DNA of 64,000 nt, from contig JBAIAC010000056.1 of NCBI GenBank assembly GCA_037349315.1, positions 3,076,501 through 3,140,500 of the forward strand, in the 5' to 3' direction. This DNA comes from Chelydra serpentina. Lineage: Eukaryota; Chordata; Testudines; Chelydridae. The notes beneath the pieces are model-generated. The model worked only from the letters and a program-made list of their open reading frames with translations. It was not told the DNA's origin and made no database searches. Of the stretch, positions 43,124 to 53,645 are shown piece by piece; the first letter of the stretch is position 1, and each line of letters opens with the position of its first letter. Both the position numbers and the translations under genes were made by a program.

Positions 43124-44913
43124 TCACAGGGTATGGTATGTCCTGCTTTCATACTCGGGCTTCCTGTCTGGAGTGCTGTGCAGTGAGTGCTGCACTTCAG
43201 AATGTCTATAATTCGGGATGGGAGTTGAGTGCAGTGGGTAAGGGTCATAGTTTCCAGGGCTGGCTGGTGAAGCTACAGGTGTTGAGGGCATCTGGTGTGG
43301 GCGATAAGAACCTGGATGTTGGGTGAAGTGGGCAGGTGGTGATATGGGGGCACAAGTGTTTTGGGACACTGGCTGCAGGGTGGGGCGGGTGCGGTACTGC
43401 TCCGCCTGCGTGGCTACGAGCGCCTGGATAGAGTCCGCTTGGCGTGCCAAGATGCTAATCAGTTCCTTTGTGCTTTCGTGCCGGAGCTGCATGCTTTGCT
43501 GCCGCTGCGCTGCGTTTTCCTGGCGGAGCCTGCTTTCACTCTCCCTCCACTCCCGAGCCTTTTGATTCTCTTTAAGAGACTGGTTCATAACTTCCTGCAG
43601 CATGTCTTCTTTCGTTCTTCTGGGCCTCTTCCTGAGCCTTTGGAGTCTCTCAGCCGGTGATAAGAAGGATGGCGGAGATCTCAAGGTTGTATCTTGAAGG
43701 CAAAATGCAACATTTAACAGAGGCATCATTGTTTTATGCCAGACAGAGCAATGATTCCCCCACACTTAAGGAGGGCACACACAGTCTCCAAAACAGCACA
43801 ATTTTCCCGTCCCAAACAGAGCGCACAGAACCCACGGAAGCCCCAAAATGGTGAGTAAGCACAGGGTAAAGGGGGACTGATTGTTTCACGGATGTACTGT
43901 CCGACGGGTTTCTGTGCCTTGGGGAGAGCCAACAGCTGCAGGGGGAACCTACACTGAACATTATCCCCACATTTTCCACAGGCGTTCGTCCTGGAAGATA
44001 TCTCGCTGCTGAGGGTGTCCGGGGAAGCAAGGGAGGGTCTTCTACTGCAATGCGGCTTCCGCCCTGGCCCATATGCAGCTTGCCTGTGTGCAGCAGTGGT
44101 CCCCCCGCCCCTCGCGGCACTGTGGCGCGGACATGTTACCCTGAATGGGACAAGGACCACGGCGGCTCTCCCAATAAACCTGCGCAAGCGCATTGCCCAC
44201 GTTCTGGCTGAGACTTTCGAAGAGATTACAGTGGCCGATTTCTCCGATGTGATAGACCACATCAATGCGCTCTTCCGCATCTAGGCATGCATGCAGCCCA
44301 AACCCTCCTCGCCCAAGGACCCAACACCGAAAAAACTCCTTCCCAAAAATAAAAGCTGCTTACCGCGAACCTGTTCTTCTCTTTCTCTCCCAGCGCGTAC
44401 CGGCCGCTGCGACTGGCTACCTTCCTCCTGGCTCGAGAAGAGCTCCTGGCTGCATGCACCCAGGGAGTCAGGGGTGTCTCCCCCAGCCACAGCACCCTCA
44501 CTTCTGTTTTCTTCAACCCCCTCCTCCTCCTCCTCTCCCTCCTCCTCCTCCTCCTCCTCCTCATCCCGCTCTCCCGTGTCCACAGTGGTGCTCGGAACAG
44601 TAGTGGGGTCACCCACAAGTATTGCATCCAGCTCTTTGTAGAATCGGCAGGTTTTGGGGGGAGCACCCGAGCAGCTGTTTGCCTCGCGGGCTTTGCGGTA
44701 TGCACTCTGCAGCTCCTTTACTTTTATCCTGCACTGCATTGTGTCCCGGTCATGGCCCCTTTCAATCATGGCCCCTGATATCTGGCCGAAAATATCGAAA
44801 TTCCTCCGGCTGGATCGCAGCTGGGACTGGACAGCTTCCTCCCCCCAAACAGCGATGAGGTCCAGCAACTCGCCATTGCTCCATACTGGGGCTCGTCTGG
44901 CACGTGGAGGCAT
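43124..44913 (-). CDS. Harbinger Myb/trihelix partner protein, two exons, intact
   Basis: Exon 1 44913-44364 (ATG, MPPRARRAPVWSNGE) and exon 2 43692-43124 join at a GTAAGC donor and CTTCAAG acceptor with matching phase (G|AT). They give 1119 nt: 372 residues and a stop. Residues about 10-100 form a Myb/SANT-like (trihelix) domain with three spaced tryptophan/aromatic helices. An acidic Glu run coded by a GAG/GAA microsatellite follows. The C-terminal third has a basic patch (LRKRPRRTKED) and a coiled coil. In Harbinger elements such a protein binds the termini and brings in the transposase. No lesion seen. It could also have been kept by chance or recent insertion; host use is not shown. Confidence 0.85.
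44518..44567. repeat. CTC/TCC trinucleotide run
   Basis: A CTC-type triplet run that codes the Glu tract of the partner protein on the opposite strand. Confidence 0.85.
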
Positions 44914-45319
44914 GGTTACCTGGAAAGATGCGCTGAGAGCACTCCACGCTTGGCTGAGCAAACAGGAAGGGGATATTTAAAATTCCAAGGGAATTTAAAG
45001 GATCGGAGTGGCGGTTGGTCACCTGAGGCCAGGGCAGTAGAGTTCTAATTGATGACCAGAGTGGCTAGAACAGGCATTGTGGGATACTTCCGAATACTTC
45101 TGGAGGCCAATAACAGCGCATTGGGTGGCCACACTGTAGCCACAGCGCACCAGCAGCAGCGCAACAAACGTTATTCCTCTCGGGGAGGTGGAGTACATGC
45201 AGCGCTGTACCTGCGGAGATGCAGCACTGCATGTGCCTTGCGAGTGTAGACAGTTACTGAGTTACAGCACTGCAGGCAGTTTTATTGCGCTGTAACTCGT
45301 GAGTGTAGCCAAGGCCTAA

Positions 45320-45725
45320 GTGCGTCTGTTGCTTGGGGTTGGAGGGGTCCCACATCTCCCAGAAGAGCATGTCTCAGTTCACCCCATGCGCATGCCTATG
45401 ATAGGGTATATGAATACAGGGGTGCGTTCCATCACACCAACCATCATTCAAACTCCTGACCATTCCTCATCTCCTGTCACAGGATGCAGGTCATGTGCTT
45501 CATTCCAATCTAGCAGTTCTCTGCCTCAGGGCATGGCTCCCCAATGGTTCATGGGGTTAGAATCCTCCAGCTTTTCGGAAGTACATCAGGTGTTACTGAA
45601 TGGTAGAAAGAGATCAACCCACACTAGTTATCTGCAGAAATGGAAGAGGTTCTTCCATTGGTGTTGTCATCGCTACCTCTTGCCTGATTTGATGCCACTT
45701 TCAATCTTCCTGGATTATCTGATGG
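45320..45725 (+). pseudogene. DIRS-like: gag end joined to tyrosine recombinase start
   Basis: After the gag continuation (to about 45400) the frame near 45535 reads as the N-terminal part of a DIRS tyrosine recombinase (STHTSYLQKWKRFFHWC). The RT/RNase H middle of the element is absent, so the copy is internally deleted. Interrupted by a MITE at 45734. Confidence 0.6.
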
Positions 45726-45733
45726 ATCTAAAG

Positions 45734-46111
45734 CAGGGGTTCTCAAACTTCATTGCACGACGATCCCCTTCTGACAACAAAAATTGCTACACGACTCCAG
45801 GATGGGGGCCTGAGGCCTGAGCCTTCCCGAGTCCTGTCACCCTGGGCAGGGGGGGCAGGGCCAAAGCTAAAGCCAGAGCCCCACTGCTCTTGGCAGGGGT
45901 GGGGAGCAAATCCAAATCTCAAGGGCTTCAGCCTGTAACCTGAGACCCTACACACACACCTAGGGCTGAAGCCCTTGGGCTTCAGCCCCGGGCAATGGGG
46001 CTCAGGCTTTGGCCCTGGGCCCCAGCAAGGCTAATGCCAGCCTTTGGTGACCCCATTAAAATGGGGTCGTGACCCACTTTGGGGTCCCGACCCACACTTT
46101 GAGAACCGCTG
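45734..46111. mobile_element. hAT-type MITE with 8-bp TSD
   Basis: Termini CAGGGGTTCTCAAACT and, inverted, CAGCGGTTCTCAAAGT. Flanks ATCTAAAG (45726-45733) and ATCTAATG (46112-46119) differ at one base. 378 bp, with internal AGGGCTTCAGCC/GGCTGAAGCCC-type repeats. It interrupts the DIRS recombinase. Confidence 0.8.
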
Positions 46112-46119
46112 ATCTAATG

Positions 46120-46812
46120 AAATCAGAGTTATCAATTAGTTCATTTAAGGTACATTTGGCCACAATATCAGCCTTTCATCCTCTGGTGGAAGGATTTTCT
46201 ATATTTGCCCATCAGCTCTCTAGGTTTATTAAGCGTTTGGGGAATTTCTATCCACAGATTAGGAACCCTAGCCTGACCTGGGACCTCATCGTGGTACTCA
46301 ATTAGCTTATGAGACCTCCAGTCAAACCTATGGCAACCGGTTCACTGTTGCATTTATCTATAAAGACGGCCTTTTTAGTAGCCATCACATTGGCCTGTAG
46401 AGTCAAAGAGATTGAAACTTTGATGACAGACCTCCTGTTCACGGTGTTCTTTAAGGACAAGGTCTCTATCTGGCCACACCCTAAAATCTTACCTAAGGTT
46501 CTATCGGAGTTTCATCTCAGTCAATCCAGTCATCTACCAATATTTTCCCCAAAACCACATTGTTCCCTGTAGGAGTCCTGCTTACATACTCTGGCTGTTA
46601 GAAGGGTACTGGACTTTCACTTGATAGGACCAAACAATTTAGAAGTCACCAAGACTCTTCATTTCCTTTGCGGATAGATCTAAGGGATCCTTCATCTCTA
46701 CTCAAAGACTATCAAGGTGGATTTCTGGATGCATTATTTCTTGTTATAATGCTGCAGGCATTGACCCCTACCCCGACCCCCAGAGAGTGATAGCACATTC
46801 AACCAGATCACA
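46120..46812 (+). pseudogene. DIRS-like tyrosine recombinase, catalytic part, decayed
   Basis: Frames 46069-46305 and 46309-46572 and their continuation carry LVAITLACRVKEIETL, the region of the first catalytic arginine of DIRS-type tyrosine recombinases. Stops at 46303, 46570 and beyond show an old dead copy. Confidence 0.7.
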
Positions 46813-46820
46813 GGCAACTT

Positions 46821-47327
46821 CAGGGCCGGCGCGCACACTAGGTGACCCTAGGCGGTCGCCTAGGGTGCCAGGATTTGGAGGGTGGCGGGCAGCTGCCTCC
46901 CGCCTCCCAGCTCTGCGGCTGAGCGTGGAGCTGGAGAGGGCGGCTGGCCGCGGCTGCCTCCTGGCTCCACAGCTGAGCTGAAAGCCGGGCGGGAGGGGGG
47001 GGGGAGGGGGCAGCTGGCCGCGGCTGCCTCCTGCCTCCACGGATGAGCCAGGAGCCAGGGGGGCGGCTGGCTGCGGCTGCCTCCTGCCTCTTCGGACGAG
47101 CCGGGAGGCCGGCTGGCTGCGGCTGCCTCCTGCCTCCGCGGCTGAGTTGGGAGCTGGGGGGGCGCCACGGGCGGGGGGGGGGCGAGCTGCCGCGGCCCGT
47201 TGGGGGGTGGGGAGCTGCAGGGGCGGGGGAGCTGGCTGCCGGGGGGGAGGGGCGTTAGCTGCGGGGGGCGCAGGGCTGGTGCAAGGAAGTTTTGCCTAGG
47301 GAGCGAAACTTCCTTGCACCAGCCCTG
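46821..47327. mobile_element. hAT-type MITE, perfect 8-bp TSD, terminal hairpin
   Basis: Left end CAGGGCCGGCGCG. GGCAACTT is found exactly on both sides (46813-46820 and 47328-47335). The right end is a perfect 22-bp hairpin (47271-47292 with 47306-47327, 13-nt loop). The GC-rich interior repeats a CGGCTGCCTCCTGCCTC-type unit several times. Confidence 0.85.
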
Positions 47328-47335
47328 GGCAACTT

Positions 47336-47618
47336 CTATGGTAAACACATTCCTAAGAGAGTATAAGAACACATTGACCCCTCATAAGATAAGGAGTGAA
47401 TGACAGGCTAATGGATGACAATACTTTGTTCAAACTAGAAGATACAAGGATAAGGGTGGTAACAACATCTGGGATGTAATACGTAACCTTGTTTGTATCA
47501 GTGTGTAAAAGGAGAAGTCATAGGAGGAGTATCTTTATACTTGCCGAGGGGACAGCACTCTGGTATGCTGACTGAGTTGGTACCATTGTAGCAACATCTT
47601 GAAGAACTGCAGTTACTG
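47336..47618 (+). mobile_element. DIRS-like element, 3' region
   Basis: Non-coding end region leading to TTGAAGAACTGCAGTTACTG, a phrase I associate with turtle DIRS termini. Continues at 47761. Confidence 0.45.
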
Positions 47619-47628
47619 CACAAGGTGA

Positions 47629-47750
47629 CAGGTTTCAGTGTAGTAGCCGTGTTAGTCTGTGTCAGCAAAAAGAAAATAAGAAAGAAATACTTGTGGCACC
47701 TTAGAGACTAACAAAGGTGCCACAAGTTTTTCTTTCTTATTTTCTTTTTA
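47629..47750. mobile_element. Short Penelope-like insertion with 10-bp TSD
   Basis: CACAAGGTGA occurs at 47619-47628 and 47751-47760. Between them: AGGTTTCAGTGTAGTAGCCG, TAGTCTGTGTCAGC, then a hairpin with 36-nt arms 47667-47702 and 47714-47749 (one mismatch) around AGAGACTAACA. Arms include CTTGTGGCACCTT, the Penelope end phrase. Confidence 0.75.
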
Positions 47751-47760
47751 CACAAGGTGA

Positions 47761-48260
47761 GTAACCTCTTCTTTTTTGAGTAGTGTCCCTGTGATTGCTT
47801 AAGAGAGCTGTGTGTTTTTGTACTCTCGGCTCTGGTCAGGAACGTGCTTACTTGGTTAGCTGAATCCTGGTGCATTACTATCTTGCCAAAGCTAGGCCTA
47901 CTCTGGCTCACAGGCTTCTGAAGAATGTACCAGTATCTGAAATACATAGGGCCGCCATATGGGCTTTAATGTGTATGTTTTCAAAATATTATGTCCTGAT
48001 CCAAGCCATCAGATCTGATGCAGCCCTGGTTTCTGCAGTACTGACTTCAGTTCTGGACTCTATTCTGAAGCTCCCTCCTCCATCTGGGGATACTGCTCGG
48101 AAGTCACTTGACATTGAACTTATGCTTAGGGCTCCAGCAAGGCCTACACCGCTAACTAAACATCTCCGATGAAGGGCTTGAAAGGTGCATGTGCAACTGA
48201 GTTACTGCACAAGGTAAATAACCTCTTCTTGTCCCTGTGGAACATGAAGACAATCCTTGC
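47761..48260 (+). mobile_element. DIRS-like element, 3' region, continued
   Basis: GTAACCTCTTCTTTTTTGAG at the left, and again GAGTTACTGCACAAGG and AACCTCTTCTTGTCCCTGTG near 48195-48240. The middle (47870-48172) is a decayed open stretch. Confidence 0.45.
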
Positions 48261-48275
48261 GATAGAGGAGGCCAT

Positions 48276-48370
48276 TCTAGTTGGGGTTGGTCCTGCTTTG
48301 AGCAGGGGGTTGGACTAGATGACCTCCTGAGGTCCCTTCCAATCCTGAGATTCTATGATTCTATGATTCT
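48276..48370 (+). mobile_element. CR1 LINE 3' tail
   Basis: CTAGTTGGGGTTGGTCCTGC through two ATTCTATG units; only the last ~95 bp are present. Confidence 0.9.
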
Positions 48371-48471
48371 GTACCTGGAACTCAGAGGCGAGTTGAGTAC
48401 CTGCATCATTCAGGATTTGGTGGATCTGGGTTGCAAACAGGTTATTGGGGAGCAAGGAGCAGATGGAGGAA

Positions 48472-49119
48472 TCATAGAATCATAGAATCTCAGGGTTGGA
48501 AGGGACCTCAGGAGGTCATCTAGTCCAACCCCCTGCTCAAAGCAGGACCAACCCCAACTAGATCATCCCAGCCAGGGCTTTGTCAAGCCTGACCTTAAAA
48601 ACCTCTAAGGAAGGAGATTCCACCACCTCCCTAGGTAACCCATTCCAGTGCTTCACCACCCTACTAGTGAAAAAGTTTTTCCTAATATCCAACCTAAACC
48701 TCCCCCTCTGCAACTTGAGACCATTACTCCTTGTTCTGTCATCTTCTACCACTGAGAACAGTCTAGATCCATCCTCTTTGGAACCCCCTTTTAGGTAGTT
48801 GAAAGCAGCTATCAAATCCCCCCTCACTCTTCTCTTCTGCAGGCTAAACAATCTCAGTTCCCTCAGCCTCTCCTCATAAGTCATGTGCTCCAGCCCCCTG
48901 ATCATTTTTGTTGCCCTCCGTTGGACTCTTTCCAATTTATCCACATCCTTCTTGTAGTGTGGGGCCCAAAACTGGACACAGTACTCCAAATGAGGCCTCA
49001 CCAGTGCCGAATAGAGGGGAATAATCACATCCCTCGATCTGCTGGAAATGCCCCTACTTATACAGCCCAAAATGCCGTTAGCCTTCTTGGCAACAAGGGC
49101 ACACTGTTGACTCATATTG
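48472..49119 (-). mobile_element. CR1 LINE, 3' fragment
   Basis: Tail at the left. A 185-codon minus frame covers the RT C-terminal region, truncated at GACTCATATT. It interrupts the Gypsy pol region; bases 48371-48471 between the two CR1 pieces look like remaining Gypsy pol. Confidence 0.94.
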
Positions 49120-50990
49120 GGGACATCAGACTGCTGTTGATCATCCCCTTTACACCCTTGAGCATGGTGGCAGAGGGCCTTTCACCAGGTTCAGGATATT
49201 TGCTTTTGTGAGAGAGGGCTTCCACCTTCCAGTATCTTGTCCCTGAGTGATAGGTTACCAAAAATTCGAAGTGAGTGAAAAAGATACCAGTGGATCTGAC
49301 ATTGGTTAAGGCCTCTAGCAATCTGTAGGTACTCCAGGTTCTTATGGTTTATCAGAACTTGGATTGGGAATTGGGTTCCTTCTAGGAGATGGTTTCACCC
49401 CTTGTAGTCCACCTTGATAGCTGGTAGATCCTTGTTCTAAATATTGTAATTTTTCTCTGCAGGAGTTAGCTTCTGAAAAAGAAAGCACAGTAAAGGGGTG
49501 GAGTTGTTTGTGGAGGCCCACATGTTGCCGTACTGCACCAATGGCAAAGTTGAATGCATTGGCCTTGTTCCTAAATGGTTTAATGGGATCTGGGTGAATC
49601 AGGACAGGTGCCAAGGTGAATGCCCTCTACAGTAAATGAAAGGCCAAATGAGCCTCCATAGACCAGATGAACCAGGCCCCCTTTTGCAAGAGTGCCACTA
49701 TGGATGCAACCATAGAGAATTCTGTAATAAACCATCTGCAAAAATTGGCAAACCCCAGGAATTGCTACACAATGCATACGTCCTTGGGTGATGCCCAGTT
49801 GGATATTGCTGCCACCTTACATGGGTCCAATATATCCCAAGAATTCTTCAGTATCCTTATCAAACTTGCATTTCTTGAGCTTTGCATAAAGGTGGTTTTG
49901 GCAGAATCTCTCCAAGACAGTGAGCACATGATAATTGTGGAGGGCCTGACTTTCCCGGAAAATGAGGATGCTTTCTAGATTAAATAATGACAAATTGGTC
50001 CAGCATGTCCCTAAATATGTCATTTATGAAATACTGGAAGGTTGCTGGGGCGTTACACAATTCAAACATCATGACCAAATGCTCAAAGTGACCGTACCTG
50101 GTATAAAAGTCTCTCTTCCATTCATCTCCTTCCTGGATCCTCACCAGGTTACAAGCTCCTTGGAGATCCAACTTTATGAAGACCTTGGCAGAGCAGAGCT
50201 TTTGAACAGCTCATTAATCAGTGGTAAGGGGACGAGTTTTGGTTTGTAATCTTGTTCAGCGCTCAGTAGTCCACAAAAGGCCAGAGTCTTCATCTCAAAA
50301 AAGATTGTGGCCCCTCCTGGGGATGTGGAGGGCAAATTAACCCCTTCTGCAAGTTTTTCTCTAGATACATCCAGAGTACTTGTAGTTTGGGTTCAGAGAG
50401 GGAGTAAATGCACCTGAAAGGAATCTCTGCTCCCAGATGGAGCTCAATGGGATGGGCATAGCTGTGATGAGGTGGTAAGGTGTTGACTTTCTTTTTGTTG
50501 AACATGTCAGCATAGAGTTGATATTTAAATGGACTATCTGGAGCCATTGGGGAGGTTGTGGGGGGTTGATAAGGTTGCTTTTGGGTCCTCTCTTTGCATC
50601 TCTGAGTTCTTTGAAGGACCGAGTAAGCCACAAAGAGTTGCTGGCCCAAAGTCAGCTCTGGAAAACAGGATTGTCGGCAAGATGGGGAGTCAAAGCATAC
50701 TGTGCCTGACCGCCAGCAGAGGTGCAGGTCATGCACAGGATGCCAGTGGCAACTGGTGAATGTGGTGCATGACTTAGCTCATACTGGAGGGTTTCTCAGT
50801 GGCCTCAAAGGGTAATTGTCTCTAAGAAAGCTGTCTGGTGGGTGACAAATCCTGTAGAAAGGCGTGACCCATCTATGGACTCCACTAATTTGGGGAGTCC
50901 TTGCACTGGGAGGAGATATTGTGTGCTCGGGCAAACTCCAGATCCATGAAATTGCCTGAGGCACCCAAGTCCACCAGCACCCTATAGGTT
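49120..50990 (-). pseudogene. Gypsy pol: RT and RNase H remnant
   Basis: Minus-strand frames in order from right to left: a pre-RT region, the RT palm ([17 protein letters not shown] at 49980-50171), then LYAKLKKCKFDKDTEEFLGY (49817-50023), and RNase H-side sequence ending near [14 protein letters not shown] (49112-49321). Several frameshifts and stops. Together with gag at 53.0-54.5 kb and integrase at 39.5-40.3 kb it reads as one Ty3/Gypsy element in the minus orientation. Confidence 0.85.
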
Positions 50991-51041
50991 GGTGTTGGAC
51001 ATCACAGGATGCTGGAGAGGGAGTTAGAAATGTGTTGAAAC

Positions 51042-51640
51042 AACGAGGAGTACTTGTGGCTCCTTAGAGACTAACAAATTTATTTGGGAATAAGCTTTCA
51101 TGGGCCAAGACCCACTTCATCAGGTGCATGGAGTGGAAAATACAGTAGGAAGATATAGATACACATAGTACATGAAAAGATGGGAGTTGCCTTGCCAATT
51201 CTAACAAGACAATTCAATTAAAGTGAGCTATTATCAACAGGAAGAAAAATCACTTTTGTAGTGGTAATCAGGGTGGCCCATTTCAAATAGTTGACAAGAA
51301 GGTGTGAGTAACAGTAGGGGGGAAATTAGCATGAGGAAATTAGTTTTTAGTTCTTGTAGTGACCATCCACTCCCAGTCTTTATTCAGGCCTAATTTGATG
51401 GTGTCCAGTTTGCAAATTAATTCCAGTTCTGCAGTTTCTCATTGGAGTCTGTTTTTGAAGTTTTTTTGTTGAAGAATTGCCACTTTTGAGTCTGTTATTG
51501 AGTGTCCAGGGAGGATGAAGTGTTCTCTGACTGGTTTTTGAATGTTATAATGTATTGGGAACTGATTGGCCATCACCAGGGCACAGGAGGATGAGTGTTG
51601 GTGTGGACTGCTGGGGAGAAGAGAAGGACACCAACCCACC
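51042..51640 (-). mobile_element. Penelope-like element, GIY-YIG end
   Basis: Left: GAGTACTTGTGGCTCCTTAG, AATAAGCTTTCATGGGC and CACTTCATCAGGTGCAT. On the minus strand, a frame with EHFILPGHSITDSKVAIL continues as KNFKNRLQRETAELELICKL, the C-terminal part of the endonuclease domain of Penelope-type elements. The right boundary with the adjacent CR1 is approximate. Confidence 0.7.
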
Positions 51641-53010
51641 TGAACTGTCAGGTTGGAGGGAGGTTACTAGTGGAGTTCCTCAAGGTTCAGTTTTGGGACC
51701 AATTTTATTTAATCTTTTTATTACTGACCTCGGCACCAAAAGTGGGAATGTGCTAATAAAGTTTGCAGATGACACAAAGTTGGGAGGTATTGCCAATTCA
51801 GAAAAGGATCCGGATATTCTACAGGAAGATCTCGATGATCTTGTAAACTGGAATAATAGTAATAGGATGACATTTAATAGTGAGAAGTGTAAGGTTATGC
51901 ATTTAGGGATTAACAACAAGAATTTTAGTTATAAGCTGGGGACGCATCAGTTGGAAGTAACGGAAGAGGAGAAGGACCTCGGAGTCCTGGTTGATCACAG
52001 GATGACTATGAGTCGCCAATGTGATGTGGCCGTGAAAAACGCTAATGCGGTCTTGGGATGCATTAGGCGAGGTATTTCTAGTAGAGATAAGGAGGTGTTA
52101 GTACTGTTATACAAGGCATTGGTGAGACCTCATTTGGAATACTGTGTGCAGTTCTGGTCTCCCATGTTAAGAAGGATGAATTCAAACTGGAACAGGTACA
52201 AAGAAGGGCCACTAGGATGATCCGAGGAATGGAAAACCTGTTGTATGAAAGGAGACTCAAGGAGCTTGGTTTGTTTACCTTAACCAAAAGAAGGCTGAGG
52301 GGAGATAGGATTGCTCTCTTTAAATATATCAGAGGGATAAATACCAGGGAGGGAGAGGAATTATTTCAGCTCAGTACCAATGTGGACACAAGAACAAATG
52401 GATATAAACTGGCCATCAGGAAGTTTAGACTTGAAATTAGACGAAGGTTTCTAACCATCAGAGGAGTGAAGTTCTGGAACAGCCTTCCAAGGGAAGCAGT
52501 GGGGGGGAAAGACCTATCTGGCTTCAAGATTAAGCTAGATACGTTTATGGAGGGGATGGTTTGATGGGATAACATGATCTTAGTCAAAGGTCAATTAATT
52601 GCCATCAGTGGTAAATAGGACCAATGGTCAATGATAGGATGTTAGAAGTTACTACAGAGAACTTTTTCCTGGGTGTCTGGCTGGTGAGTCTTGCCCACAT
52701 GCTCGGGGTTCAGCTGATCCCCTTATTTGGGGTTGGGAAGGAATTTTCCTCCAGGGTAGATTGGCAGAGGCCCTGGAGGTTTTTTGCCTTCCTCTGCAGC
52801 ATGGGGCACGGGTCACTTACCGGAGGATTCTCTGCATCTTGAAGTCTTTAAACCATGATTTGAGGACTTCAATAGATGAGACATAGGTGAGAGGATTATT
52901 CCAGGAGTGGGTGGGTGAGATTCTGTGGCCTGCATTGTGCAGGAGGTCAGACTAGATGATCATAATGGTCCTTTCAGACCTTAAAGTCTATGAGTCTACG
53001 AGTCTATGAG
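51641..53010 (+). mobile_element. CR1 LINE, older subfamily, 5'-truncated
   Basis: RT from [20 protein letters not shown] through FADDTKLGG in frame to about 52200, then a frameshift and continuation at 52217-52564 (MIRGMENLLYERRLKELGL). A long 3' UTR follows, ending AGTCTATGAGTCTACGAG. Protein and 3' end differ clearly from the other CR1s here, so it is a separate subfamily. It interrupts the Gypsy element between gag and pol. Confidence 0.9.
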
Positions 53011-53639
53011 CTCAGACCCTCCTATTGTGGTCGGGGCTTGGTGTTTCCTGACCTGGGTGCAGGTTGGACCTTGGCAGGGCAGCTTGACCTGGTGACCTGC
53101 AGTATAGGCCTGATGTTCTGTGTCAATTCTTCTCCACGTTGGAGAGGCAGGGCTGGACCTGATTGACTTGCATGTGTTTGGAAGATGGAGACAGGAACGG
53201 GGGGTGGGGCAGAGCCATGAGGGCTCGCAGGAGTCGGGAGGACCCATCTTTTTCCATGGGAGCATTTGGTCAGGTGGTTGTCAATCTTGATGCAAAGGTT
53301 GACTAAGGCATCCAGGCCGGATGGGGACTCCTCCTGTGCCAGTTCATCTTTAATACCACTGGTTAATCCATGCCAGACATAATAATGCTGGGTGGCCTCA
53401 TTCCACTCGATATCTACTACCAAGCGTTGGAACTCTGCCACAACACCTGAAGTGTGGCTTCGGCCATGCACTCATAACAGGGGTCATCAAAGATCGCTCT
53501 GACAAAGTCGTCAAATTGTCCCAGATGTGGGCTTGATTTTCGCAGGAGTGGAGATCCAAGCCAGGGCCTCCATGGGAAGCAGTCTGATAATTAATCTCAC
53601 CTATGACTTTGGGCATAGCAGAAACAGGAGCTGACACTG
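53011..53639 (-). pseudogene. Gypsy gag remnant
   Basis: The minus frame 53022-53471 has VAEFQRLVVDIEWNEA, then LDALVNLCIKIDNHL, typical of the gag of Ty3/Gypsy elements that gave rise to vertebrate LDOC1/RTL genes. Frames are broken, so no intact protein. Confidence 0.75.
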
Positions 53640-53645
53640 ATTTAG

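Larger units (their letters stand above)
41225..45316. mobile_element. PIF/Harbinger DNA transposon, 4.1 kb
   Basis: Termini GGCCATGGCTACACTT (left) and, inverted, GGCCTTGGCTACACTC (right) match at 14 of 16 bases. They are flanked by TAA at 41222-41224 and 45317-45319, the 3-bp target duplication of the family. Inside are two convergent genes, a DDE transposase (+) and a Myb/trihelix partner (-), with facing AATAAA signals at 42996-43001 (+) and 43028-43033 (-). Close-to-intact structure suggests a late arrival in this nest. Confidence 0.93.

Noticed and set aside
44265..44641. Plus-strand frames rich in Pro and Ser opposite the Harbinger partner gene
   Set aside because: Antisense shadows of the Glu-run microsatellite in the real minus-strand gene.
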